Source: Stakelama saccharophila (lineage in GTDB: Bacteria > Pseudomonadota > Alphaproteobacteria > Sphingomonadales > Sphingomonadaceae). Taken from it: 64,000 nucleotides of DNA. Below, piece after piece: positions 1 through 8,227 of the stretch (positions are counted from its first letter, which is position 1; each line of letters begins with the position of its first letter). The stretch covers positions 310,001 through 374,000 of the forward strand of contig NZ_CP135076.1 of assembly GCF_032229225.1 (NCBI RefSeq), written 5' to 3'. A program made the position numbers and the translations under genes. The notes below the pieces were generated by a model. The model saw only the letters and a list, made by a program, of their open reading frames with translations, did not search any database and had not been told where the DNA came from.

Positions 1-1323
1 GCCGTTCGATTTCTCGCGCAGCAGCGAATCGACCCCCATCCACACGAGCAGACCGCCATTGTAATAATCCTCCGAACCCTGCAGGCTGTACCAGCCGCGC
101 GGCGACCGCTGGTTGATGATCGGATCGTTGGTGGTATCGATCAGCGGACGCCAGCCGAGTTCGGCCTTGTCGTCATAGCTCGCCATGATGCGGGCATAGG
201 CATCCAGCGTATGCTGTTTCGAAACGAGGCCGGAACGCGCCTGCAACACATAGCCCCAGAACTGGTCCTGGCCTTCATAGACCCACAGGCCGTCATCGCG
301 CATCGGCATCCGGTAATCGGGCGTCCACAACGCTTCGGGCCGGCGGAACTTGCCGTCCCAGCTATGCGTGAACTCGTGCGGCAGCAGGTTGCGCGCGCCG
401 ACATTATTCTCCCAGTCGGTGAAATAGCCGGTGTCGACGCCGTTTTCCGAGCTGCGATGATGTTCCAGGCCGATTCCGCCGAGATAGTCGGAGATGGTCA
501 GCAGGAATTCGTACTGGTCGTAATGCTGCGCGCCGAACAGCTTGACCGCCTGCTCGACCAGATTCTTGTGCTTCTGGATCTGCTCCGGCGCCGCTTCCAG
601 CTCCTCGGGGCTGTCGGCGACGACGTTCAGGTCGACCTTCGGCGACAATTCCCACTGTTTGTAATATTCGCCGGCGATCACGGGCGAATCGACCAGCACC
701 TGATAATTGGTCTTCTGGTAGGTGTAGGTCGAACCGCGGTCGTTGGCGGGCAGGCCCGAAACCGCCGTCCACCCTTCGGGATATTTCACCGTCGCCTGTA
801 CCGGGATGCCGCGCACATAATAGCCGGCCGGGTAGAGCGTCATCTTGTCGAATTGCAGCGATAGCATCTCCGGCGTCATCATGATGCGCCCCTGGTTCGA
901 TGCGGTCGGCGACAGGAACTTGAAGCGCACCTTGAGTTCGCGCGCACCCTCCGGCACGTCGAGGTGGTAGGCGGCGACGTCGACATCGTCGCGCGTCCAC
1001 GGCACTTCCTTGCCGTTCGCGGTGATGTGCAGATCGGCGATTTTCTCGACCGGCCCGGTCGGCGAATGGTGGCCCGGAATCCACAGCGGATAGAGCAGTG
1101 TGAACGGCCCCGACTGCGTCACGGGAATGGTCTGTTCGACGCTGAAGATACCCTGGCGCGTGTTGGTCGCGTCGATGTCGATATCGATCGTGCCGGGATA
1201 GGGGATATCGCGCGCGGCGGGAATCGTGTCGGTGAAGGGAACCGGGTTGGGTTTCGAGATCTGCTGCGCGTTGGCGGCTGTGGAGGCAAGAAGCAGGGTA
1301 GCGAACGCGAAGCGATGGATCAT
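1..1323 (-). CDS. M61 family metallopeptidase (glycyl aminopeptidase type), C-terminus cut by window edge
   Basis: Secreted zinc peptidase. Reading the minus strand from the ATG at 1323 gives 441 codons that run off the left edge without a stop. Residues 1-19 look like a signal peptide ending ANA before QQ. The zinc-binding HEFTH is at residues 316-320, followed by SWDGKFRRP, which is typical of M61. The probable third zinc ligand is the Glu in WVYEGQDQFWG near residue 350. Family members usually continue into a PDZ domain, which would lie outside this window. It is transcribed divergently from the gene at 1475. The family is clear; the natural substrate is not. Confidence 0.9.
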   Translation of the reverse strand, partial: MIHRFAFATLLLASTAANAQQISKPNPVPFTDTIPAARDIPYPGTIDIDIDATNTRQGIFSVEQTIPVTQSGPFTLLYPLWIPGHHSPTGPVEKIADLHITANGKEVPWTRDDVDVAAYHLDVPEGARELKVRFKFLSPTASNQGRIMMTPEMLSLQFDKMTLYPAGYYVRGIPVQATVKYPEGWTAVSGLPANDRGSTYTYQKTNYQVLVDSPVIAGEYYKQWELSPKVDLNVVADSPEELEAAPEQIQKHKNLVEQAVKLFGAQHYDQYEFLLTISDYLGGIGLEHHRSSENGVDTGYFTDWENNVGARNLLPHEFTHSWDGKFRRPEALWTPDYRMPMRDDGLWVYEGQDQFWGYVLQARSGLVSKQHTLDAYARIMASYDDKAELGWRPLIDTTNDPIINQRSPRGWYSLQGSEDYYNGGLLVWMGVDSLLREKSNG

Positions 1324-1474
1324 GAACCACGGTCCTTTGAAGCGATGGAAGGGTGCGAAATCGGGCTGAAGGTAATTTGCTACCCAGTTGAAGGCAGCGC
1401 GTCCAGTGTCGGGCGCCGGACCCGGCGAAAAGCGCTTCACGGCTTGCTTACCATTGGTCGATAGAGCGGGCGCC

Positions 1475-2797
1475 ATGTTCCACGATCTCGCGCTCGCCCG
1501 TCGAACGGCCGCCGATCCCCGTCCGCGTTCGGCCACGAGTACCGGCACCGGTCTCGTCGGCATCGCCGGCCTGCTCGTCTGGACGACGATCGCGACATAT
1601 TACGGCATGGACGGACCCTATGCCGCGCTGGTGAATGTCGCTGCCTGCGGATTGCCGATGGTCGTGTGGTCGATCCTTGTCGACAAGGTGCATCGCCGGC
1701 CCTCCACCGGCATCGACTGGCATGCCCCGCGGAAGTGGCGCGAGACGATCGACATCAGCATGGTGAAGATCGCAGGCCTGTGGCTGACCTGGGCCGGGAT
1801 CGCCGGCATCTACGCCGTGTCGCGCTTCTACTGGAGCTTCGAATGGGGCGCTTTCCCCTTCGCGATGTGGTGTTTCGAGCGCGCGGCGCCGGTGCTCGTC
1901 ATCCTGTCCGTTCCCTATATCGTCTGGCTCGACCGCTATCTGGTGGCGCCGCGCGACGGCTGCTGGGCGCTCGGCGCGTGGATCCTGGGGCTGAAGCAGC
2001 CGATCGTGCACGACGCGATCTACAACCATCTGCGCTGTTGGGCGGTGAAGGCCTTCTTCCTCGCCTTCATGCTCGCGATCGTGCCGCCGGGTTTCGGCAA
2101 TTTCGTGCGCGGTGATGTCGCCGGCATGTGGCGCGACCCGGTTGCGCTGTCCAACTGGCTGATCACGTTCATGTTTTCCATCGACGTCGCCTTCGCGACG
2201 GTCGGCTACATGCTGACGATGAAGCCGCTCGACGCGCATATCCGCACCGCCAATCCCTATGCCGCCGCCTGGATGGCAGCGCTCATCTGCTATCCGCCCT
2301 TCACCCTGATGGGCGAGGGCGAGCCGCTCGACTATCATCCCGGCACGTCGGACTGGACGCACTGGTTCGCGGGCCATCCCGTCTTGCTTGCGGCAGTCGG
2401 TGCGACCCTGGTTGCGCTGACGGCGATCTATGCCTGGGCCACGGTCGCGTTCGGCCTGCGCTTTTCCAACCTCACCCACCGCGGCATCATCACCAACGGA
2501 CCCTATGCGCTGTCGCGCCACCCGGCCTATCTGTCCAAGAACCTGTTCTGGCTGCTGTCGACCATTCCCGTGCTGACGCTGGGAAGCTGGACCGACGCGG
2601 TGCGCGCCACCGTGCTGATGGGCGTCGTCGCCGGGGTCTATTACTGGCGCGCCCGCACCGAGGAGCGGCATCTGCTCGCCGACCCGGACTATCGCGCTTA
2701 TTGGGACTGGATGGAGCGCAACGGCCCCGTCCCGCGCCTGTTCGCCTGGATGAAGGGCGAACCGCGCATGCCGGCCTCGCCCACTACCGGCGCCTAG
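1475..2797 (+). CDS. ICMT/PEMT-like membrane methyltransferase
   Basis: A 440-aa polytopic membrane protein. The C-terminal part has the arrangement of the isoprenylcysteine carboxyl methyltransferase / phospholipid methyltransferase fold: GPYALSRHPAYLSKNLFWLL near residue 344, followed by a charged REERHL-like segment (RTEERHLLADPDYRAY), a pattern tied to S-adenosylmethionine binding. The N-terminal two thirds hold several hydrophobic helices with no recognised domain. I chose the ATG at 1475, preceded by AGCGGG, because the longer open frame from 1388 adds a non-hydrophobic tail with poor coding character. The substrate (lipid or protein) cannot be told from sequence. It converges on gshA across a palindromic repeat. 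Confidence 0.8.
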   Translation: MFHDLALARRTAADPRPRSATSTGTGLVGIAGLLVWTTIATYYGMDGPYAALVNVAACGLPMVVWSILVDKVHRRPSTGIDWHAPRKWRETIDISMVKIAGLWLTWAGIAGIYAVSRFYWSFEWGAFPFAMWCFERAAPVLVILSVPYIVWLDRYLVAPRDGCWALGAWILGLKQPIVHDAIYNHLRCWAVKAFFLAFMLAIVPPGFGNFVRGDVAGMWRDPVALSNWLITFMFSIDVAFATVGYMLTMKPLDAHIRTANPYAAAWMAALICYPPFTLMGEGEPLDYHPGTSDWTHWFAGHPVLLAAVGATLVALTAIYAWATVAFGLRFSNLTHRGIITNGPYALSRHPAYLSKNLFWLLSTIPVLTLGSWTDAVRATVLMGVVAGVYYWRARTEERHLLADPDYRAYWDWMERNGPVPRLFAWMKGEPRMPASPTTGA

Positions 2798-2849
2798 GAA
2801 CAAGGCTCTGGAGCGGATCGCGGTCAGCTAAGGCTACCCGTCCCCGATC

Positions 2850-2922
2850 GTGCTGAGCCTGTCGAAGCACCGTCCTGTTTTCTTCCCGACAGAGAAAGAC
2901 AGTCCTTCGACAGGCTCAGGAC
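2850..2922. repeat. REP-like inverted repeat between convergent genes
   Basis: CTGAGCCTGTCGAAG at 2853-2867 is repeated as its exact reverse complement CTTCGACAGGCTCAG at 2905-2919, a 15-bp perfect stem with a loop of about 37 nt. The sequence resembles a repeat I know to be common in sphingomonad intergenic DNA. It sits between the 3' ends of the ICMT-like gene and gshA, where a hairpin could act as a two-way transcription terminator. That role is inferred. Confidence 0.75.
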
Positions 2923-2950
2923 CAACGGGTCTGCGCGATCACAAGCCGTT

Positions 2951-4324
2951 CTAGAAGCGCGTTTCCGCATAGATGCGGCAGACATCGCCCTGCCATTCGC
3001 CGGCATAGTGATCTAGCAGCACCTGCGCCGGCACCTTGCCGCTGCGCACGATTTCGCGCAGCGGATCGAGAAAACCGCTTTCATTGTCGCCCGACGCGTT
3101 CAGCCGGCCCCGCGCGGTCAACCCGGCATTGGCGATGTCGAGCAGTTCCGGCGCCAGGTCGCGCAAGATACGCCCACCCGGCACCGGCGCGTCCAGCCCG
3201 TGCTTCGGCACCGCGTCGCGCAGCGCCTGTCGTTCCTCCAGCGTCCAATGCTTGACGAGGTCCCACGCCGCATCGAGCGCCGTGCCGTCATAGAGCAGGC
3301 CGACCCACAGGGCCGGAAGCGCGCAGATCCGGCCCCACGGCCCGCCATCGGCCCCGCGCATCTCCAGGAAGGTCTTGAGCCGCACCTCGGGGAAAGCGGT
3401 CGAAAGATGATCCGCCCAGTCTTCCATCGTCGGCTTCTCGCCGGGCAGGACCGACAGCTCGCCATTCAGGAAGTCGCGGAAGCTGAGGCCGGCGGCGTCG
3501 ATATATTTGCCGTCGCGATAGACGAAGTACATCGGCACATCGAGCGCATAGTCGGCATAGCGTTCATAGCCGAAACCGTCCTCGAACACGAAGGGCAGCA
3601 TGCCGGTGCGCATGGGATCGGTGTCCGACCAGATATGGCTGCGATAGGAAAGGAAGCCGTTGGGCTTGCGCTCGGTGAAGGGCGAATTGGCGAACAGCGC
3701 GGTTGCCAGCGGTTGGAGGGCGAGGCCGACGCGGAATTTCTTGCGCATGTCGGCTTCGGATTCGTAATCGAGATTGACCTGGATGGTGCAGGTCCTGAGC
3801 ATCATGTCGAGGCCGAGGCCGCCCACCTTCGGCATGTGGCCGGCCATGATGCCGTAGCGGCCCTTGGGCATCATCGGCAGGTCCGCACGCGCCTTGTCCG
3901 GCCACATGCCCAGCCCCAGAAAGCCGAGGCCCAGCTTTTCGCCCACCGCCTTCACCTGCTTCAGGTGGCGATCCGCCTCCGCACAGGTTTCGTGGATGTT
4001 TTCCAGCGGCGCGCCCGACAGCTCTAGCTGGCCCGCCGGTTCCAGGCTGATCGTGCCGTCCGGGCCGGACAGCGCGATCACCTTGCCGCCCTCCTCGACC
4101 GGCTGCCAGCCGAATTCGGTCAGCCCGAGCAGCAGGTCGCGAACCCCGCCGGGCTCTTCCCAGGACGGGGCGCGGAGATCGCCGAGCCTGTAGACGAATT
4201 TCTCGTGCTCGGTGCCGATCCGCCAGCGTTCGGCCGGCTTTTCGCCCTCCGCGAAATAGGAAACGAGCTGAGCACGATCCTCGATCGCGACAGCGTTGCT
4301 GTTCGAAACGGTTTTCGTGCTCAT
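2951..4324 (-). CDS. gshA: Glutamate-cysteine ligase
   Basis: ATP-dependent ligation of L-glutamate to L-cysteine, the first step of glutathione synthesis in the cytoplasm. The 457-aa protein starts MSTKTVSNSN at 4324 and shows the GCS2/plant-type signature: GTEHEKF near residue 40, the conserved core MMLRTCTIQVNLDYESEAD, SPFTERKPNG, RSHIWSDTDP and FLEMRGADGG. The length fits the alphaproteobacterial and plant class. It lies 44 nt downstream of rsmE on the same strand, so the two may be co-transcribed. The open frame continues upstream in phase to 5116, but that part lies out of phase over rsmE and is not real. Confidence 0.95.
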   Translation of the reverse strand: MSTKTVSNSNAVAIEDRAQLVSYFAEGEKPAERWRIGTEHEKFVYRLGDLRAPSWEEPGGVRDLLLGLTEFGWQPVEEGGKVIALSGPDGTISLEPAGQLELSGAPLENIHETCAEADRHLKQVKAVGEKLGLGFLGLGMWPDKARADLPMMPKGRYGIMAGHMPKVGGLGLDMMLRTCTIQVNLDYESEADMRKKFRVGLALQPLATALFANSPFTERKPNGFLSYRSHIWSDTDPMRTGMLPFVFEDGFGYERYADYALDVPMYFVYRDGKYIDAAGLSFRDFLNGELSVLPGEKPTMEDWADHLSTAFPEVRLKTFLEMRGADGGPWGRICALPALWVGLLYDGTALDAAWDLVKHWTLEERQALRDAVPKHGLDAPVPGGRILRDLAPELLDIANAGLTARGRLNASGDNESGFLDPLREIVRSGKVPAQVLLDHYAGEWQGDVCRIYAETRF

Positions 4325-4368
4325 GGCGCGCCATGTAGCGGCGAGCCGGCCCCGGCGCCAGTACCCCC

Positions 4369-5112
4369 TTACCAATCGCCGGCCGTCGCCATCCAGACCG
4401 CCATGGCCGCCGCCGCCGCCGTATCGGCGCGCAGGATGCGGGGGCCAAGGCCGATACCCACCGCCTGCTCCAGCGCGCGGATCGCCTCTCGCTCGGCATC
4501 GTCGAAGCCGCCTTCCGGACCGATCAGCAGTGCCGCCGGGCCGGGATGGGCGGCCATGGCCCGGGCCGCCGGTACGCCGCCGCCCTCGTCGGCGAAGAAC
4601 AGCGTTCGCTCGGTCGGCCAGTCGGCAAGCAGCGCGGCGAGCTTCACCGGCTGGCAAAGGTGCGGCAGCGCCGTCCGGCCGCATTGCTCCGCCGCCTCCA
4701 CCATATGCGCCCGCAGCCGGTCGACCTTCACCTTGTCGACCACCGTGCGCCGGGTAAGCACCGGCACGATGCGGGCCGCACCCAGTTCGCAGGCCTTTTC
4801 CACCATCCAGTCGATCCGGCCCTTCTTGATCGGCGACAGGCACAGCCAGAAATCCGGCACCGTCTCGCGATCGCGCAAATGCTCCGTCACTTCCAGCGTC
4901 AGGTCGCGCTTGCGCACCTCGCGCGCGGTGGCGAGCCATTCGCCCGTCACGTCGTCGCACAGCTTGACCGGGTCGCCCTCGGCCGTGCGCATGACGGAAA
5001 TCAGATAATGCGCCTGCGCGGCATCGATCTTGAGCACATGGCCGCGCGCCAGCGGATCGGCAACGAACAGGCGCGGCGTCGATTGCGGGGGCCAGGCGGG
5101 CGTTGCGACCAT
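4369..5112 (-). CDS. rsmE: 16S rRNA (uracil1498-N3)-methyltransferase RsmE
   Basis: Methylates U1498 of 16S rRNA with S-adenosylmethionine. The 247-aa protein has the N-terminal RsmE RNA-binding domain (PRLFV, HYLISVMR) and a C-terminal SPOUT trefoil-knot domain with LLIGPEGGFDDAEREAI near residue 195 and ILRADTAAAAAM near residue 225, both standard for RsmE. The motif CLSPIKKGRIDWMVEKACELG is also typical. The rsmE-gshA order is common in alphaproteobacteria. The upstream 226 bp contain only repeats. Confidence 0.95.
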   Translation of the reverse strand: MVATPAWPPQSTPRLFVADPLARGHVLKIDAAQAHYLISVMRTAEGDPVKLCDDVTGEWLATAREVRKRDLTLEVTEHLRDRETVPDFWLCLSPIKKGRIDWMVEKACELGAARIVPVLTRRTVVDKVKVDRLRAHMVEAAEQCGRTALPHLCQPVKLAALLADWPTERTLFFADEGGGVPAARAMAAHPGPAALLIGPEGGFDDAEREAIRALEQAVGIGLGPRILRADTAAAAAMAVWMATAGDW

Positions 5113-5182
5113 GCACGCTGCTTAGAGGGTTGGAAGCGGGGCGTCATCTCCCCTCCCCTTCAGGATGCCTCTGCGAAATCCA

Positions 5183-5275
5183 TTCTCGTCTCCCCGGCGG
5201 AGGCCGGGTCCACCGAGCCGCTTAGCTTAAGCGTTTGATATTTCAGCCAAGTGAATGCTGAAACACGTTCAGCAT
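5183..5275. repeat. Cluster of small palindromes in the rsmE/YjbQ gap
   Basis: The 226-bp gap between rsmE and the YjbQ gene holds repeat-like DNA instead of a gene. ATGCTGAA at 5255-5262 pairs exactly with TTCAGCAT at 5268-5275 around a 5-nt loop. CGCTTA at 5219-5224 pairs with TAAGCG at 5228-5233. A GC-rich segment near 5190-5210 (CCCCGGCGGAGGCCGGG) is a third imperfect hairpin. The sequences resemble dispersed repeats of sphingomonad genomes; copy number elsewhere cannot be judged from this window. Confidence 0.55.
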
Positions 5276-5338
5276 GACGAAAGAGGCTTCCGTTTCGCGC
5301 CTTTCGGAAAGGCATCCATTCAGGGGAGGCAGAGCCCT

Positions 5339-5755
5339 TCACGCGCCGATCAGGTGCAGCGCCACCCGCCGGTGATGCGGCGCGCGGCGATGTTCGAACA
5401 GATAGATGCCCTGCCATGTGCCGAGCACGGTGCGACCATCCGCCACCGGGATCGAAAGGCTCGTCGCCGTCAGCGCCGAACGCAGATGCGCCGGCATGTC
5501 GTCGGGGCCTTCGTCGTCATGCTCGTAATGCTCGCTTTCCGGCGCGATGCGGGCGAAATAGGCCTCCAGGTCGCGGCGGGCGGCCGGGGCGGCGTTTTCC
5601 TGGATCAGCAGCGAGGCGGAGGTGTGGCGCACGAACAGGGTCAGCAGGCCCTGGACCATGCCGGTATCGCGCACCCACCGATCGACCCTGTCGGTGAATT
5701 CGACCAGGCCCTGCCCCGTCGTGGCGACGACGATTTCGGTTCCTGTCTGTCGCAT
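5339..5755 (-). CDS. YjbQ/UPF0047 family protein
   Basis: A 138-aa single-domain protein of the YjbQ (UPF0047) family. Conserved features are VRHTSASLLIQENAAP, the acidic/histidine stretch HYEHDDEGPDDMPAHLRSAL and the C-terminal GTWQGIYLFEHR. Some members have weak thiamine-phosphate synthase activity, and the annotation 'secondary thiamine-phosphate synthase' comes from that; the physiological role is uncertain. The ATG at 5755 is preferred because GGGGAA lies just ahead of it on the coding strand. A start at 5797 would add 14 residues. It is divergent from the nitronate monooxygenase gene. Confidence 0.85.
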   Translation of the reverse strand: MRQTGTEIVVATTGQGLVEFTDRVDRWVRDTGMVQGLLTLFVRHTSASLLIQENAAPAARRDLEAYFARIAPESEHYEHDDEGPDDMPAHLRSALTATSLSIPVADGRTVLGTWQGIYLFEHRRAPHHRRVALHLIGA

Positions 5756-5790
5756 GTGCTTTCCCCGTTCGTTTTGAGATACCTTGCCCG

Positions 5791-6852
5791 ATGGCACCGA
5801 CCGACGCTACGGCGCTGGCCATGACCAACACCACCACCGTCGGCGAGGAACGCCTCGCCCGCCGCATGGCCCGCGGCCGTGAATTCCTGGGCACCGACGT
5901 CGCCATTCTGGGCGGCGCCATGTCCTGGGTATCGGAACGCAATCTGGTGGCCGCGATATCCAATGCCGGCGGATTCGGCGTGATCGCCTGTGGCGCCATG
6001 ACGCCGGACCTGCTCGATGCGGAGATTGCCGGTACGAAGGAGCGCACGTCGAAGCCGTTCGGCGTCAACCTGATTACGATGCACCCGCAGCTTTTCGATC
6101 TGATCGAGGTATGCAAGCGCCACGGTGTCGGCCATGTCGTCCTTGCCGGCGGCCTGCCGCCCAAGGGGTCGATCGAGGCGATCAAGAGCACCGGCGCGAA
6201 GCTGATCTGTTTTGCTCCCGCGCTGATCATGGCGAAAAGGCTGATGCGATCGGGCGTCGACGCGCTGGTGGTCGAGGGCAACGAGGCAGGCGGCCATATC
6301 GGCCCGGTATCGACCTCGGTGCTGGCGCAGGAAATCCTGCCGGAGGTGGCGGGCGACATTCCCGTCTTCGTCGCCGGCGGCATCGGGCGAGGAGAAGCGA
6401 TCGCCGGCTATCTCGAAATGGGCGCGGCAGGCGTGCAGCTCGGCACGCGCTTCGTCTGCGCGGCCGAGAGCATCGCCCACGCCAATTTCAAGAAGGCGTT
6501 CATCCGCGCCTCTGCCCGCGATGCGGTGGCGAGCGTCCAGATCGATTCGCGCTTGCCCGTCATTCCCGTCCGTGCGCTCAAGAACGCGGGCGCCGAGCTG
6601 TTCACGAAAAAGCAGCGCGAGGTGGCGCAGGCGCTCGACGAGGGCACCGTCGAGATGGCCGAGGCGCAGCTCCAGATCGAACATTACTGGGCCGGTGCGC
6701 TCAGGCGCGCGGTAATCGACGGCGATGTCGAGCACGGATCGGTCATGGCAGGACAATCCGTCGGCATGGTCAAGACCGAAGAACCGGTCGCGGACATCAT
6801 CGCCGCGCTGATGGCCGAAGCGGCCTCCGCATTGGAAAAAAGGCAGGGCTGA
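5791..6852 (+). CDS. Nitronate monooxygenase / 2-nitropropane dioxygenase family flavoprotein
   Basis: Predicted FMN-dependent TIM-barrel oxidoreductase of 353 aa. AILGGAMSWVSERNLVAAISNAGGFG is the usual N-terminal signature. The catalytic histidine is likely the one in EGNEAGGHIGP, and the phosphate of FMN would be held by VAGGIGRGEAIAGYLEMGAAGVQLGTRF. This family oxidises alkyl nitronates or, in the FabK branch, reduces enoyl-ACP; the sequence alone does not decide. A start at 5821 (MTNTTT) is equally possible. The next gene is the unknown membrane protein on the same strand 88 nt away. Confidence 0.85.
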   Translation: MAPTDATALAMTNTTTVGEERLARRMARGREFLGTDVAILGGAMSWVSERNLVAAISNAGGFGVIACGAMTPDLLDAEIAGTKERTSKPFGVNLITMHPQLFDLIEVCKRHGVGHVVLAGGLPPKGSIEAIKSTGAKLICFAPALIMAKRLMRSGVDALVVEGNEAGGHIGPVSTSVLAQEILPEVAGDIPVFVAGGIGRGEAIAGYLEMGAAGVQLGTRFVCAAESIAHANFKKAFIRASARDAVASVQIDSRLPVIPVRALKNAGAELFTKKQREVAQALDEGTVEMAEAQLQIEHYWAGALRRAVIDGDVEHGSVMAGQSVGMVKTEEPVADIIAALMAEAASALEKRQG

Positions 6853-6940
6853 CCGCGAGCGGGACCTTTTCCGGCCGGGACCACGTTATGCGTTTCGCCC
6901 CCGATCCTCGGGGCGTCGCATCGTCCTGAGGTAACTGTCT

Positions 6941-8158
6941 TTGTCGCAAAGCCTGATCGTCGCCTGCGCCATCGTCGTCGCTCTCGCCGTCGGCCTGTTG
7001 CTCACGTTCACCAAATTCGCCCGGTCCGAATCCTGGATCGCCACCGTCACGCCGCTTGCCTCCATCATCGGCAGCGGCTTCCTGATCTGCGGACCGCTGC
7101 TCGCGCGCGAATTCGGCCTTTTCGCGGCGCCGGCAATGGCCATATTGCTGCTGCTCGCCTACGCCGCCGGCTGGGTGATCCGGTACAATATCGTCCATGT
7201 CGAACCGCATCTGACGGAAGCTCACACGCACGATCCGGTGCAATGGACCGCACGGATCGCCAAGGGCATGCTCGCCGTCGCCTATGCCATTTCGGTCGCA
7301 TATTACCTGAAGCTGCTGGCGGTATTCGGGCTGCGGCCGCTGGGCCAGGACGACAATGTATTCCTGACGAACCTCATCGTGACCGCCATCATCGTGGCGC
7401 TCGGCCTGCTGGCCTTCACCGGCGGATTGCGCCGGGTCGAGCGGGTGGCCCATGCCAGCGTCTCGGTAAAGCTGGGGCTGATCGCGGGGATGCTGGCCGC
7501 GCTCGCGCTCGACTGGGTCGCCGGCGGCGGGGTCGCCCGGCCGCTGCCGCCCGTCTTGTTGTCGCCGGCCAGTATCCTGATGCTGCTCGGCCTGTTGATC
7601 ACCGTCCAGGGCTTCGAGACCTCGCGCTATATGGGCGATAGCTACGATGCGGAGACCCGTGTCCGCACGATGCGCAACGCCCAGCTCATCGCGTCGGCCA
7701 TCTATCTGCTGTTCATCCTCCTGCTGACGCCGCGCCTGGGCCAGGCTGCCGAGACCGAGGGCGTGGCCGGCGTGCTCGACGTGATGGAAGCGATCGCGCC
7801 CTTTCTCGGCATATTCGTGCTCGCGGGTGCGTTGTCGAGCCAGCTCAGCGCCGCCGTCGCCGATTCGATCGGCTCGACCGGCATCGCCGTCGAGCTGTCC
7901 GACCGGCGCCTGTCCACCGCGACCGGCTTCCTCCTCGCCGGCGGCCTCGCCATCGCCGTCACCTGGATGACCGACGCGATCGAGATTATCGTTCTCGCCT
8001 CGCGCGCTTTCGCCGTTTTCTACGGTATGCAGGCGATCCTCGCCATCATCGTGGCCTGGAAGGATGGCAAGGGAACAGCGCCGCGCTATGCCGGTTTCGC
8101 CGGTGTGGCGTTGATGTGCCTCGTCGCGGCGGTTGCCGGCGCCCCGGCCGAGGGATAA
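6941..8158 (+). CDS. Polytopic membrane protein of unknown function
   Basis: A 405-aa very hydrophobic protein with about 11-12 predicted membrane segments. The start is a TTG at 6941 preceded by GAGGT; no ATG is available before the first membrane helix. Distribution of helices and small polar breaks (IIGSGFLICGPLL, GALSSQLSAAVADSIGSTG) resembles APC-superfamily transporters, but I cannot name the family. An HxH-containing loop (TEAHTHDP) and a cytoplasmic-looking segment (TSRYMGDSYDAETRVRTM) are the main polar stretches. It sits between a nitronate monooxygenase and ptsP; neither neighbour explains it. Confidence 0.7.
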   Translation: MSQSLIVACAIVVALAVGLLLTFTKFARSESWIATVTPLASIIGSGFLICGPLLAREFGLFAAPAMAILLLLAYAAGWVIRYNIVHVEPHLTEAHTHDPVQWTARIAKGMLAVAYAISVAYYLKLLAVFGLRPLGQDDNVFLTNLIVTAIIVALGLLAFTGGLRRVERVAHASVSVKLGLIAGMLAALALDWVAGGGVARPLPPVLLSPASILMLLGLLITVQGFETSRYMGDSYDAETRVRTMRNAQLIASAIYLLFILLLTPRLGQAAETEGVAGVLDVMEAIAPFLGIFVLAGALSSQLSAAVADSIGSTGIAVELSDRRLSTATGFLLAGGLAIAVTWMTDAIEIIVLASRAFAVFYGMQAILAIIVAWKDGKGTAPRYAGFAGVALMCLVAAVAGAPAEG

Positions 8159-8227
8159 TGCGCGCCAGGGACGAGCGGCGGTGCAACCGCATGGCGCTTT
8201 GCCGCGCGATCTGGTAGCCGATTTTGC

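Noticed and set aside
2951..5116. A 721-codon open frame suggesting a fusion upstream of gshA
   Set aside because: The upstream part lies out of phase over rsmE; gshA begins at the ATG at 4324 with a normal family N-terminus.
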